Made by a program: the position numbers and the translations under genes. The notes under the pieces are model-generated. The model worked only from the letters and a program-made list of their open reading frames with translations, was not told the origin of the DNA and searched no databases. Of a DNA stretch of 64,000 bases, positions 43,163 to 52,322 are shown piece by piece; within the stretch, counting starts at the first letter, position 1; each line of letters starts with the position of its first letter. This stretch comes from Psychrobacter sp. P2G3 (GTDB taxonomy: Bacteria > Pseudomonadota > Gammaproteobacteria > Pseudomonadales > Moraxellaceae): positions 2,480,001-2,544,000 of the forward strand of contig NZ_CP012529.1 of assembly GCF_001593285.1 (NCBI RefSeq), written 5' to 3'.

Positions 43163-43858
43163 ATGTCCTCTAACCAATCACCCTCGATTATCGTATTTGA
43201 TGTCAATGAGACTCTACTAGATATCGATACCCTTACGCCTTTATTCGTTCGCCTGTTCGGTAACAAGTACATGTTAAGGGAGTGGTTTGCCCAATTGGTA
43301 CTTTATTCGCAAACCATGACTTTATCAGGCCTTTATACGCCTTTTGGGGAGCTTGGCGTTGGTGCGTTACAGATGACAGCTGATATCCATGAAATCACGC
43401 TGACAGATGACGATATTAATGAGTTAAAAGAGCTTATGGGCAAAATGCCTGCTTATCCTGATGCAATACCAGCCTTGACCAAACTACGTGACGCAGGGTT
43501 TCGACTGGTGACATTGACCAATTCAGCACCCAGCGCCGCCCCTACGCCACTTGAAAAAGCAGGATTGAGTGAGTTCTTTGAGCAGTCTTTTAGCGTTGAG
43601 AAGGTTAGCAAGTTTAAGCCTGCGCCTGAGACTTATCAAATGGTCGCTAAAGAGCTGGCTGTTGAAATGTCAGATTTATGCCTAGTGGCTTGTCATCTTT
43701 GGGATACGATTGGCGCTCAAGCGGCTGGCTGCCAAGGGGCGTTTCTCAAACGTCCTTATAACGCCATGTTGCCTGCCTCCAATGTGCCAACACCGAACTT
43801 TATGGCCTCAGATCTTGTCACGCTTGCTGAACAGATTGTTAATGGACAACATGAGTAA
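43163..43858 (+). CDS. Haloacid dehalogenase type II (HAD superfamily)
   Basis: 231 residues. The HAD nucleophile Asp13 is in IIVFDVNETLLDIDTL, motif II is LVTLTNSAPSAAPTPLE, and motif III/IV is VSKFKPAPETYQMVAKE then CLVACHLWDTIGAQAAG, the order of L-2-haloacid dehalogenases. It hydrolyses short 2-haloacids to hydroxyacids through an ester on the Asp; a phosphatase function cannot be excluded. I chose ATG 43163, with AAAAAGGATC upstream, over the GTG at 43073. The gene is preceded by two TetR-type palindromes and followed by a membrane protein gene 44 bp later. Confidence 0.88.
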   Translation: MSSNQSPSIIVFDVNETLLDIDTLTPLFVRLFGNKYMLREWFAQLVLYSQTMTLSGLYTPFGELGVGALQMTADIHEITLTDDDINELKELMGKMPAYPDAIPALTKLRDAGFRLVTLTNSAPSAAPTPLEKAGLSEFFEQSFSVEKVSKFKPAPETYQMVAKELAVEMSDLCLVACHLWDTIGAQAAGCQGAFLKRPYNAMLPASNVPTPNFMASDLVTLAEQIVNGQHE

Positions 43859-43902
43859 CCTTAAAACCTGAACAAGTAAAACCTGAACAAGGAATGTTTA
43901 CC

Positions 43903-44334
43903 ATGAATAAATATATGTCAGGAATTATTGCAGGCTTCATTGCCACCGTCGTTATGACTATTTTACTAATGCTAAAAAGCATGATGGGTCTGATGCCTGA
44001 TTTAGACATCATAGCTATGCTCGCATCAATGATGGGTGACAGTCTAGTATTGGCATGGCTCGCTCACTTTATGATTGGTTCTATCGGCTATGGTCTAGCA
44101 ATGGCAGTAGTGGCTGGTGCGGATAGGAGTAAGAATTTTACGCTGATTGGTGCGGTTATAGGTGCTGCTGGTTGGCTTATGATGATGATTGCTCTTATGC
44201 CGATGATGGGTAATCGCCTATTTGGTCTAGCTATGCCAAGCGGTATCATGATTCCTATCGCAACCTTAGTGCTCCATTTAATCTTTGGTGTGGTATTAGG
44301 TAAGGCTTATGCCAAGCTCGTTTTTAAACATTGA
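43903..44334 (+). CDS. Small four-helix membrane protein (DUF6789-like)
   Basis: 143 residues, very Met- and Gly-rich with four hydrophobic helices: YMSGIIAGFIATVVMTILLML, LAWLAHFMIGSIGYGLAMAVV, NFTLIGAVIGAAGWLMMMIALMPMMG and PIATLVLHLIFGVVLGKAYAKL. It resembles small uncharacterised inner membrane proteins of the DUF6789 type, a tentative match. ATG 43903 has AAGGA about eight bases before it; the ATG at 43894 is too close to that site. It is the second gene in a plus-strand set with the HAD enzyme and the peroxiredoxin. The function is unknown. Confidence 0.6.
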   Translation: MNKYMSGIIAGFIATVVMTILLMLKSMMGLMPDLDIIAMLASMMGDSLVLAWLAHFMIGSIGYGLAMAVVAGADRSKNFTLIGAVIGAAGWLMMMIALMPMMGNRLFGLAMPSGIMIPIATLVLHLIFGVVLGKAYAKLVFKH

Positions 44335-44447
44335 AGCTTATTAAAAATAGCCAACTTATTGTAGAAGGTTTAATTTACCTACCAAGCCTTCTATGTCTCA
44401 ACACGAATTACTCACATTCATGCAAACCATTAAATAAAGGATAAATC

Positions 44448-44984
44448 ATGCAATCAAATTACGCACAAAAACTTCAAGCTGGTGTCAAATTCCCCAATAT
44501 AGATGTACAAATGCTAAATGGTGATATGAAGTCGCTTGGCAAGCCTGAAAACGGTTACGATTGGAAATTAGTCGTTGTTTACCGAGGTCAACATTGTCCA
44601 ATTTGTACGAAATACCTTAACCAGTTAGAAACCGTAAAAGCATCATTTGCTGAGGCAGGTGTCGATATCATTGCGATATCAGGTGACAGTAAAGAGCAAT
44701 TAGAGAGTCATTTAGAAAAATTAGATATCAACTTTCCTATTGCTTATGGTTTAACTATTGAGCAAATGGATACGCTAGGGCTCTACATTTCTGACCCACG
44801 CTCAGAGAAAGAGACTGATCATCCCTTTGCAGAGCCTGGTTTGTTTGTCATTAATGCTGATGGAGAGATTCAAATCGTCGATATCTCCAACGCGCCTTTT
44901 GCTAGACCTGAACTTGAAGCCCTTGCGAATGGTTTATCCTTTGTTCGAAAAAACGATTACCCTATTCGTGGTACGCATCGTTAG
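44448..44984 (+). CDS. Peroxiredoxin-like AhpC/TSA protein
   Basis: 178 residues with a thioredoxin fold. The active site is VVVYRGQHCPICTKYLNQLE with Cys50 and Cys53, an unusual CxxC in place of the single peroxidatic Cys of most peroxiredoxins (noted as 'HCPIC'), followed by IIAISGDSKEQLESHLEKL and a C-terminal FVINADGEIQIVD strand. It likely reduces peroxides or disulphides. It lies 113 bp after the membrane protein gene and 141 bp before the haloalkane dehalogenase, with a 35-bp palindrome in that gap. Confidence 0.85.
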   Translation: MQSNYAQKLQAGVKFPNIDVQMLNGDMKSLGKPENGYDWKLVVVYRGQHCPICTKYLNQLETVKASFAEAGVDIIAISGDSKEQLESHLEKLDINFPIAYGLTIEQMDTLGLYISDPRSEKETDHPFAEPGLFVINADGEIQIVDISNAPFARPELEALANGLSFVRKNDYPIRGTHR

Positions 44985-45035
44985 ATATAATTTTATCTAA
45001 TCTAAAACTCTTATCGATAGAAGTAGTTAGATTCA

Positions 45036-45070
45036 CCCATTTATTCATAATATTATTATGAATAAATGGG
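45036..45070. other. 35-bp perfect palindrome upstream of the haloalkane dehalogenase gene
   Basis: Arms CCCATTTATTCATAATA (45036-45052) and its exact complement (45054-45070) around one centre base. No T run follows, so it is a doubtful terminator. It could be an operator, a replication- or transposition-derived palindrome, or an RNA hairpin. It sits 55 bp before the ATG of the dehalogenase gene. Confidence 0.75.
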
Positions 45071-45125
45071 ATTTCCAGCAGCTGTGTGAGAATGCGCGCT
45101 CAATTACCTAACTCAAGGACGACAC

Positions 45126-46031
45126 ATGAAAACGCTCAGAACCCTTGATTCGTGTTTTGCGAATCTGCCCGATTATGATTTTGCCCCGCACTACTTAATG
45201 GTTGACGATGGCGAAGGGGGTGAGTTGCGCGTGCATTACCTCGACGAGGGCCCAAGGGACGCCTATCCGGTGTTACTGCTCCATGGGGAACCTTCATGGT
45301 GTTATCTGTATCGTAAAATCATCCCAATACTGACTGCAGCAGGACACCGCGTGATTGCACCAGACCTCCCCGGTTTTGGACGCTCAGACAAACCCGCATC
45401 CCGTACTGACTACACCTACCAGCGTCATGTCGACTGGCTACAATCAGCACTCGACCAGTTAGATCTAAAGGACATCACCTTGTTTTGTCAGGACTGGGGC
45501 GGCCTGATCGGTCTGCGCTTGGTTGCGGCACATCCAGATCGGTTTGCTCGGGTAGCGGCTGGTAATACCATGCTCCCCACTGGCGACCACGATCCAGGTG
45601 AAGGTTTTCGAAAATGGCAGAAATTCTCACAGGAAACACCAGAATTTAATGTGGGAGGCGCTATAAAGAGTGGTACTGTTACATCGCTATCACAGGCGGT
45701 AATCGACGCTTACAATGCACCTTTTCCTGATGAGTCTTATAAGGAAGGAGCCAGACAGTTCCCACTACTCGTCCCCACGACACCGAATGACCCTGCTTCG
45801 GATAAAAACCGTGCCGCTTGGATTGAGCTGAGCAAATGGACGAAGCCCTTTCTTACTCTATTTAGCGATTCTGATCCGATTACTGCTGGCGGTGATCGAG
45901 TAATGCAAAAACTTATTCCCGGAACCAAAGGTCAAGATCATACGACTATTGCCAACGCTGGACATTTTCTCCAAGAAGATCAAGGCGAGAAAGTGGCCGA
46001 GCTTTTGGTCAAGTTCATTAATGACAACTAA
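45126..46031 (+). CDS. dhmA: Haloalkane dehalogenase (subfamily HLD-I type)
   Basis: 301 residues, alpha/beta hydrolase fold. The oxyanion segment LLHGEPSW is at 52-58, the nucleophile Asp123 in LFCQDWGGLIGL with halide-binding Trp124, the third acid Asp250 in DSDPI, and the base His280 in ANAGHFLQED. The order and spacing match DhlA-like HLD-I enzymes, which hydrolyse terminal haloalkanes to alcohols. ATG 45126 is clean, with AAGGACG upstream. Base composition is richer in G+C than the neighbours. A near-perfect palindrome is upstream and a membrane-protein remnant overlaps the downstream end, hinting at insertion into this site. The name dhmA is a family-level guess; substrate range is unknown. 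Confidence 0.85.
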   Translation: MKTLRTLDSCFANLPDYDFAPHYLMVDDGEGGELRVHYLDEGPRDAYPVLLLHGEPSWCYLYRKIIPILTAAGHRVIAPDLPGFGRSDKPASRTDYTYQRHVDWLQSALDQLDLKDITLFCQDWGGLIGLRLVAAHPDRFARVAAGNTMLPTGDHDPGEGFRKWQKFSQETPEFNVGGAIKSGTVTSLSQAVIDAYNAPFPDESYKEGARQFPLLVPTTPNDPASDKNRAAWIELSKWTKPFLTLFSDSDPITAGGDRVMQKLIPGTKGQDHTTIANAGHFLQEDQGEKVAELLVKFINDN

Positions 46032-46034
46032 GCC

Positions 46035-46125
46035 GTAGTGAAACCATAAGTTATAAATAAAGTTCCATATTGTCGCGATAATGAAGCCAGCCACAGTGAT
46101 GAATCCGATTAGCTGGAAATCAAAA
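46035..46125 (-). pseudogene. Possible truncated membrane-protein remnant
   Basis: Read on the minus strand this short stretch gives VFDFDFQLIGFITVAGF then IIATIWNFIYNLWFHYG, a hydrophobic segment with a WN-x-x-YN pattern like the membrane segments of PACE-type or GtrA-like small transporters. No start with ribosome binding site or continuation past the dehalogenase end was found. It may be the stump of a gene displaced by the dehalogenase region. The identity is weak. Confidence 0.3.
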
Positions 46126-46157
46126 TCGAATACCTTAAAACCAATGTCTCAACATGC

Positions 46158-46190
46158 AAAATGCTGCCCCTATATAGGAGCAGCATTTTT
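46158..46190. terminator. Bidirectional terminator, dehalogenase / formaldehyde dehydrogenase
   Basis: AAAATGCTGC at 46158-46167 pairs with GCAGCATTTT at 46180-46189, with the inner CCTA / TAGG also pairing. A and T runs on either side. It separates the two convergent genes. Confidence 0.85.
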
Positions 46191-46257
46191 ATAATTTTAT
46201 TTTATAGCGCTGATGTTATCATTGCTATCGTTAACCATTACTTTTAGAAAGCATCTG

Positions 46258-47415
<1,158 letters not shown>

Positions 47416-47528
47416 TTAAACGCAGACCAATTTAGCTTATAGCGCTTAGTGTATAGAGGCAAGCCACAGTTGTCACAGTCTGTAAAAGGTTTGATTTTAT
47501 ACTTACCATTATAGTCGTTTCTGAAATG

Positions 47529-47543
47529 ATAACAATGTGTTAT
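47529..47543. promoter_or_regulatory. LysR-type palindrome between adhC and the LysR gene
   Basis: ATAAC-AATGT-GTTAT: five-base arms and a five-base centre, 35 bp before the LysR start. It fits the T-N11-A style of LysR operators and lies between the divergent promoters. Confidence 0.5.
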
Positions 47544-47577
47544 ATTTGAAAATATCTTTTACACAGTGGTAATAATC

Positions 47578-48489
47578 ATGCGCTGGGACGGTATTAGCGA
47601 GTTCGTCTATGTGGCGGAGTACGAGAGCTTCACACGCGCTGCAAAAGAGTTGGGCGTCTCAACCGCGCAAGTCAGTCGACAGATAAGCGCTTTAGAAAAA
47701 CGACTGAATATTAAATTGCTGTATCGCACGACGCGCAAGGTATCACTGACTGAAGAAGGCCGCGTGTTTTATCAGCACTGCCGCGGTGTGCTCGATGGAT
47801 TGGATGCTGCTGAGCAAGCAGTAAGCAACTTACAGTCAAAGCCCCAAGGCAGAATTAAACTGACCGCCCCTGTCACTTATGGCGAGCAGCAGTTATTACC
47901 ACTGGTCAATGATTTCATGGTGCAATATAGTGATATCGAAGTGACGGCTTTTTTGAGTAATCAAAAAATCGACTTGGTTGATGGCAGCTATGATTTAGCG
48001 ATTCGTATTGGTAAATTAAGCGATTCGACGATGATGGCAAAAAAACTTAGCCGTCGTACCAACTTCGTTTGTGCTGCGCCCGCTTATCTCGAAAAATACG
48101 GCACGCCTCATGTTCTGTCCGAGCTAAGCCAACATAACTGCTTACTTGGCACTCGTGATTATTGGCACTTTATAGATTTTAAAGAAACAGGTTCTAGAAA
48201 AACAGATTCTGGCAAAGATGCTAATAAAGAAAAAAACCTGCGCGTGTCTGGCACGGTGCAATATAACAGTGGTCATAGCCTAGTTGATGCTGCGTTAAAA
48301 GGTCTGGGTATTGTGCAGCTACCTGATTATTATGTGCAAAAGTACTTAGCATCAGGCGCGCTGGTCAGCTTACTAGATAACTATAGAGAGCCCGAGGAAA
48401 GTATCTGGGCCGTCTATCCGCACAACCGTCATTTATCACCAAAGATTAGGTTGCTCGTAGATTATCTAGCAGAGCGTTTGGCTGTGTAA
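47578..48489 (+). CDS. LysR family transcriptional regulator
   Basis: 303 residues. The winged helix-turn-helix is SEFVYVAEYESFTRAAKELGVSTAQVSRQISALEKRL (noted as 'FTRAAKELGVSTAQVSRQI') at about residues 7-43; the C-terminal substrate-binding domain follows from about residue 90 (GRIKLTAPVTYGEQQLLP). A Lys/Asp-rich loop (ETGSR, KTDSG, KDANK) at about residues 202-217 is encoded by three 15-bp repeat units. ATG 47578 fits family N-termini; a GTG at 47566 would add four residues. Divergent from adhC, so it likely regulates formaldehyde detoxification, which is inferred. Confidence 0.9.
   Translation: MRWDGISEFVYVAEYESFTRAAKELGVSTAQVSRQISALEKRLNIKLLYRTTRKVSLTEEGRVFYQHCRGVLDGLDAAEQAVSNLQSKPQGRIKLTAPVTYGEQQLLPLVNDFMVQYSDIEVTAFLSNQKIDLVDGSYDLAIRIGKLSDSTMMAKKLSRRTNFVCAAPAYLEKYGTPHVLSELSQHNCLLGTRDYWHFIDFKETGSRKTDSGKDANKEKNLRVSGTVQYNSGHSLVDAALKGLGIVQLPDYYVQKYLASGALVSLLDNYREPEESIWAVYPHNRHLSPKIRLLVDYLAERLAV
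48184..48228 (+). repeat. 15-bp tandem repeat, three units, in the LysR gene
   Basis: GAAACAGGTTCTAGA, AAAACAGATTCTGGC and AAAGATGCTAATAAA follow each other in frame and encode ETGSR KTDSG KDANK. The first two share 11 of 15 bases. They form a charged loop within the co-inducer domain. Confidence 0.6.
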
Positions 48490-48642
48490 TTAGTTTTGGC
48501 TTAGTCATTCTTTAAGAGGTGTTGTAATGCGACCCTTTACTATACGCAGTTTATTACGCACAATGTTATAGTTCACAATGAATATTCAATATTACCAGCC
48601 ATCACTCACTTAATAAACAAACACAATAAAAAAGGACTTTTT

Positions 48643-49161
48643 ATGATTAAAATTATCTCTATTACTGCTCTAGCTTTGGCCGTTTCCTCTTGCGCCAGTG
48701 TTGAAAGCATTTTAAACGCGCCGGATAAGGTGCAGTCAACGCCAGAAACAATGACTGCTATCAATGCTGAAAAGGGTCTGGTTACGATGCAAAGTAATCA
48801 CTCTGTTCAAGATACTGCTGATAAGCTGGCGGCGATTATTAAAAGCAAAGGCATGAAAGTATTTGCGCGCGTCGATCATCAAAAAAATGCGCAAGGTGTC
48901 GATTTAACATTAAGACCGACGCAAGTGATTATGTTTGGTAATCCGAAAGCGGGTACGCCATTGATGAATTGCGAGCAAAGCGTCGCTATTGATTTGCCGC
49001 AAAAAATCCTAATCAGTGAAGATGCTGATAAAAAAGTTTGGTTGTCGTACAACAATCCTGAATATCTCAAAGACCGTCATAATATAAAAGGTTGTGATGC
49101 CCAGTTAGCGAATATCGCAAAAGCCCTTGATGGTGTCAGTAAAGCAGCTATTGCAAAGTAA
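48643..49161 (+). CDS. DUF302 domain lipoprotein
   Basis: 172 residues with a lipoprotein signal (ALALAVSSC, Cys17). The DUF302 segment includes VTMQSNHSVQDTADKLAAIIKSKGMKVFARVDH, noted as 'SVQDTADKLAAIIKSKGMKVFARVDH', then LTLRPTQVIMFGNPKAGTPLM, the signature order of the domain (about residues 45-110). The molecular role is not known; the family appears often near stress and copper genes. It is monocistronic with a strong terminator downstream. The two Cys near the ends (MNCEQ, KGCDA) may form a disulphide in the periplasm. Confidence 0.85.
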   Translation: MIKIISITALALAVSSCASVESILNAPDKVQSTPETMTAINAEKGLVTMQSNHSVQDTADKLAAIIKSKGMKVFARVDHQKNAQGVDLTLRPTQVIMFGNPKAGTPLMNCEQSVAIDLPQKILISEDADKKVWLSYNNPEYLKDRHNIKGCDAQLANIAKALDGVSKAAIAK

Positions 49162-49187
49162 AATATAAATGAAAATCTGAACAAACG

Positions 49188-49220
49188 AAAAGGTGGGATG
49201 CAAAAGTACTCCCACCTTTT
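49188..49220 (+). terminator. Terminator after the DUF302 lipoprotein gene
   Basis: AAAAGGTGGGA (49188-49198) pairs perfectly with TCCCACCTTTT (49210-49220), with an eleven-base loop and T run. Confidence 0.9.
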
Positions 49221-49244
49221 TTATGTTTTTAGAAAATTAACTTA

Positions 49245-49532
49245 TTAGGAGTTCTCAGATTGTGCTATTTGCTCATGTAACTCTACTTTCAACTTCTTTG
49301 CACATTCGATAATCTTTTTTCGACCAGCAGGAATAGCGCCATATTCAATCGCTGTCTCTCGCATTTGTACCGTGACATCATAGTGCGGATAACTGGCATT
49401 ACGGTGGAATAAACGCTTATCCACTTCAATCATTGCGGCAAAATCATGCAACTCTTGCAGGGTATCTGCCAGCATGTGGCACCATTTATAGCCTTTAAAT
49501 TCTATCTGCATAAAATCTACGTATATCGCCAT
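49245..49532 (-). CDS. DUF4031 domain protein
   Basis: 95 residues, cytoplasmic. It begins MAIYVDFMQIEFKGYKWCHMLADTLQELHDFA, noted as 'YVDFM' and 'CHMLADTLQELH', then FHRNASYPHYDVTVQMRETAI, a pattern of DUF4031 proteins (short, with Asp-x-Met and CHMxADT near the N-terminus). Function unknown. It is the first gene upstream of the benzyl-alcohol-type dehydrogenase on the same strand, separated by 77 bp. Confidence 0.8.
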   Translation of the reverse strand: MAIYVDFMQIEFKGYKWCHMLADTLQELHDFAAMIEVDKRLFHRNASYPHYDVTVQMRETAIEYGAIPAGRKKIIECAKKLKVELHEQIAQSENS

Positions 49533-49609
49533 AGAGCTGTACCTTTGAGATTTTTAAATAATTTGGTTTTATTTTAATACAAAACTAATTTAACCTAACG
49601 TTTTGATTA

Positions 49610-50698
49610 TTAACCTACTTTCAGAATCGGCTTAATGGTAATGCCACTTGCCGAATCTTCAAACGCTTGGTTAATGTCCTCAAAATCGTAAAACTCAACC
49701 AATTTATCAAATGGGAATTGACCAGCTTTAAAGTAAGCAATCAACTGTGGAATAAATACTCGAGGAATAGAGTCGCCTTCGATGACGCCAATCATGCTCT
49801 TACCTTCGGCCATCAAGTCATTATGGACATCAATATTCATCTCTGGTGTAATACCGACAATTGCGACTGTACCCAAAGATCGCAAGGCATTCAATGATTG
49901 CTTAACAACCGTAGGCACGCCTGTGGTTTCAACGGCATAGTGGCTGCCACCGTCAGTTATTTTTTTGACTTCTATTACGACATCGACATTTTTACCGTTG
50001 AGAGTATGGGTCGCGCCAAGCTCTTTTGCCAGCTCAAGACGACTATCATGTACATCAACGGCAATGATATGCTGACAGCCAACAATCTTGGCTGCCATCA
50101 CTGCACTGAGGCCAACTGCACCAGCACCATAAATCACGATACTAGAACCAAACTCTGGCTTTAGACGATTTAACACCGTTCCAGCGCCAGTCTGAATACC
50201 ACATCCTAACGGTCCAAGTAGCGCTAAATCGACATCCGGATCGACTTTCACGGCATTTCTAGACTTAGCAATCGCATAAGTGGCAAATGAGGACTGTCCA
50301 AAAAAAGTCGCCAGCGTCTCACCATCTTGCGCAAGTCTACGGGTGCCATCGTCCATCGCACCACCGAAGTTCAGCTCATTAAAAGTGTCGCAAACGGTTG
50401 GATGACCCGTCAGGCAATGCCCACAATTACCGCAGTGCGCAAATGATAACACTACATGATCACCGACTTGCAAATCAGTTACCCCTGCGCCGACAGCATC
50501 CACTATCCCAGACCCTTCATGACCCAGTACGATAGGAAATGGCGCGATGCCCATATCACGCGCGACCACATCGGTATGACAGACACCAGCTGCAACGATT
50601 TTAACCCGTATCTCGTCAATCTCAGGCGTTGCAAGCTGTACAGGCTCTAATTCGAACGCCGCGCCTTGGTTATGAGTTACTGCTGCTTTAATATCCAT
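49610..50698 (-). CDS. Zinc NAD-dependent alcohol dehydrogenase, aryl/benzyl alcohol type
   Basis: 362 residues. Catalytic zinc ligands GVCHTD and GHEGSG, the structural zinc site CGNCGHCLTGHPTVC, and the Rossmann motif IYGAGAVGLSAVMAAK are present. GCGIQTGAGTVLNRLKP with CDTFNELNFGG points to the benzyl/aryl-alcohol dehydrogenase branch. It should oxidise aromatic or long-chain alcohols to aldehydes, or reduce the aldehydes. Its upstream gap holds the SDR remnant. A PaoC-like aldehyde oxidoreductase further on could take the aldehyde to the acid. Confidence 0.9.
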   Translation of the reverse strand: MDIKAAVTHNQGAAFELEPVQLATPEIDEIRVKIVAAGVCHTDVVARDMGIAPFPIVLGHEGSGIVDAVGAGVTDLQVGDHVVLSFAHCGNCGHCLTGHPTVCDTFNELNFGGAMDDGTRRLAQDGETLATFFGQSSFATYAIAKSRNAVKVDPDVDLALLGPLGCGIQTGAGTVLNRLKPEFGSSIVIYGAGAVGLSAVMAAKIVGCQHIIAVDVHDSRLELAKELGATHTLNGKNVDVVIEVKKITDGGSHYAVETTGVPTVVKQSLNALRSLGTVAIVGITPEMNIDVHNDLMAEGKSMIGVIEGDSIPRVFIPQLIAYFKAGQFPFDKLVEFYDFEDINQAFEDSASGITIKPILKVG

Positions 50699-50935
50699 TA
50701 GTATTACCTCTTCAATTAGTTACTTCAGCCAGTTTCTCTCAGGAGCCATATGCTTATAATTTAGCTACGCCTCAACAATGACAATCTGATTTCAATATAG
50801 ATTACTACTCAGTATATTACTGCTCAGTCGTTTAAGCTCAAAAAGAGACACAAAAGCTAGTCTGCCTCTACATCTCTCTTGAGATATCAATTCTCTTTAA
50901 AGTTGTTCTTTAAGCTTATTCTCAAAATGATTTCT

Positions 50936-51090
50936 ATCTACCAAGAATCCAGCCACCATCCATAAATACGTTAGAACCATGCATGTAGTTAGAGTCGTCA
51001 GAGGCTAGGAATACAGCAAAGGCAGCAATCTCCTCTAACTTTTCCGCGCGCTATGTCAGGCATTGATTCGGCAGGCAGTTACAGTAGTCA
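50936..51090 (-). pseudogene. C-terminal remnant of an SDR with a frameshift
   Basis: On the minus strand the bases read EKLEEIAAFAVFLASDD, then SNYMHGSNVFMDGGWILG and a TAG stop at about 50936-50938. This is the classical C-terminal end of an SDR ('FLASDxSxYxxGxxxxxDGGW'). About one codon before it, LPAESMPDIAR reads in a different frame, so a one-base shift near 51050 breaks the gene; further upstream stops occur in all frames. No N-terminal part with TGxxxGIG is left. It has no intact coding potential and is not covered by any other gene. Confidence 0.65.
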
Positions 51091-51165
51091 TTGTAGATCT
51101 AACTACCATATTAACCCTTCAACCTCGCCTAGCTAACTTCCAATAATTTTAACGTCTGACATGTC

Positions 51166-52029
51166 TTAGCGCACCAAAATCACCGGTGTCAGTGTGCTGG
51201 CGATGATTTCTGTAGTAGTGCTGCCAAGAAACAAGCGCTGCAATTTAGAGTGGCCATAAGCACCAACCACAATAATATCGACATCATTATCTATCTGAAA
51301 CGACAACAGTCCATCAACAGCATCAAGCTCAGGCAAATGATGAGCCTCTACCTTAAAACCCGCTGACGTTATATGTTCAACGGCATCAGCAAGACTTTTT
51401 TTGGCGGCGTCTTTGTCATTACCTACCATCACGATATAACCTTGCAACCCTTTTAATAGCTCACTTCTTGCCACCATCTGTGTAGCTTTGATAGCGGTTT
51501 TACTAGCATCAAATGCGACCATGTATGACTTGGGCTCTTCAAATTTCTCTGAGCAAATCAAGACAGGTATGCTTGATGCTCGTGCGACAGTTTCGATTTG
51601 GCTGCCGATATTGATGCGGCTATTTTTATGATCTTCGCCGCGACGCCCCATAATGATGGCACGATTTTCTTCTTTAAAATGTTCAATGGCAGGTAACAAT
51701 TTACCGCGGCGTTGATAGATATTGACTTTTATACCATCGAAGCTATTTTGCAGATAGCTTTTTGCATCTTGTACCAAGGCATTACTATAACTGTTCACAA
51801 CCTTTGCTCTTTTTTCATCCAGTTCCGTTAATTCTTCTAATAAATATTCACGACTATTGAATCCTATTGCTCCCGATAAGTCACGTCTAGTCGACGCCGG
51901 AACATCGCTAACATGCAATAACGCAACCGGTAGACCTAACCTGCTGGCATACCATGCCGCATAATCACAAACCGATTCAGTAACCGCTGAGCCGTCAATA
52001 CAGGCTAAAACGTGCTGTTCTGTTTTCAT
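51166..52029 (-). CDS. Universal stress protein with two Usp domains
   Basis: 287 residues. The first Usp domain begins HVLACIDGSAVTESVCDYAAWYA with strand and loop as in UspA; the ATP-binding G-2x-G-9x-G(S/T) type motif GRRGEDHKNSRINIGSQIE is at about residue 130. The second domain starts SYMVAFDASKTAIKATQMV and ends IIVVGAYGHSKLQRLFLGSTTTEI (noted as 'GAYGHSKLQRLFLGST'), also an ATP-loop. Tandem Usps bind ATP and act in stress survival. It stands alone, 290 bp downstream of modB, without a modC between. Confidence 0.92.
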   Translation of the reverse strand: MKTEQHVLACIDGSAVTESVCDYAAWYASRLGLPVALLHVSDVPASTRRDLSGAIGFNSREYLLEELTELDEKRAKVVNSYSNALVQDAKSYLQNSFDGIKVNIYQRRGKLLPAIEHFKEENRAIIMGRRGEDHKNSRINIGSQIETVARASSIPVLICSEKFEEPKSYMVAFDASKTAIKATQMVARSELLKGLQGYIVMVGNDKDAAKKSLADAVEHITSAGFKVEAHHLPELDAVDGLLSFQIDNDVDIIVVGAYGHSKLQRLFLGSTTTEIIASTLTPVILVR

Positions 52030-52322
52030 GATTCATCCTTAAATTTTTAATTATTGAATGGATAGAGTTATCAATGCGTGTCAATAACGCTATTGCGCCT
52101 GTCGCTACAGAAATCATTACTAGCTAACTACTAAGCAAGCCAATCACTGCTTTAGTCACTGCTGCAATGACAGACGTACAATTCGACTTATAGATTCACA
52201 CCTATCATCATTAAAATACAATAACTTAGGAATTAAAGACTTAGGCGATGACCATACTATTCAGCATATCATCTCTATCATTTGATAACCATTTCAAGAT
52301 GTACCTTTACCATCTGCTCAAA

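Noticed and set aside
45858..46094. A 79-codon minus-strand gene across the end of the haloalkane dehalogenase
   Set aside because: Most of it overlaps the dehalogenase coding sequence and reads as low-complexity shadow. Only the portion beyond 46031 looks like a membrane-protein fragment, which is listed as a remnant.
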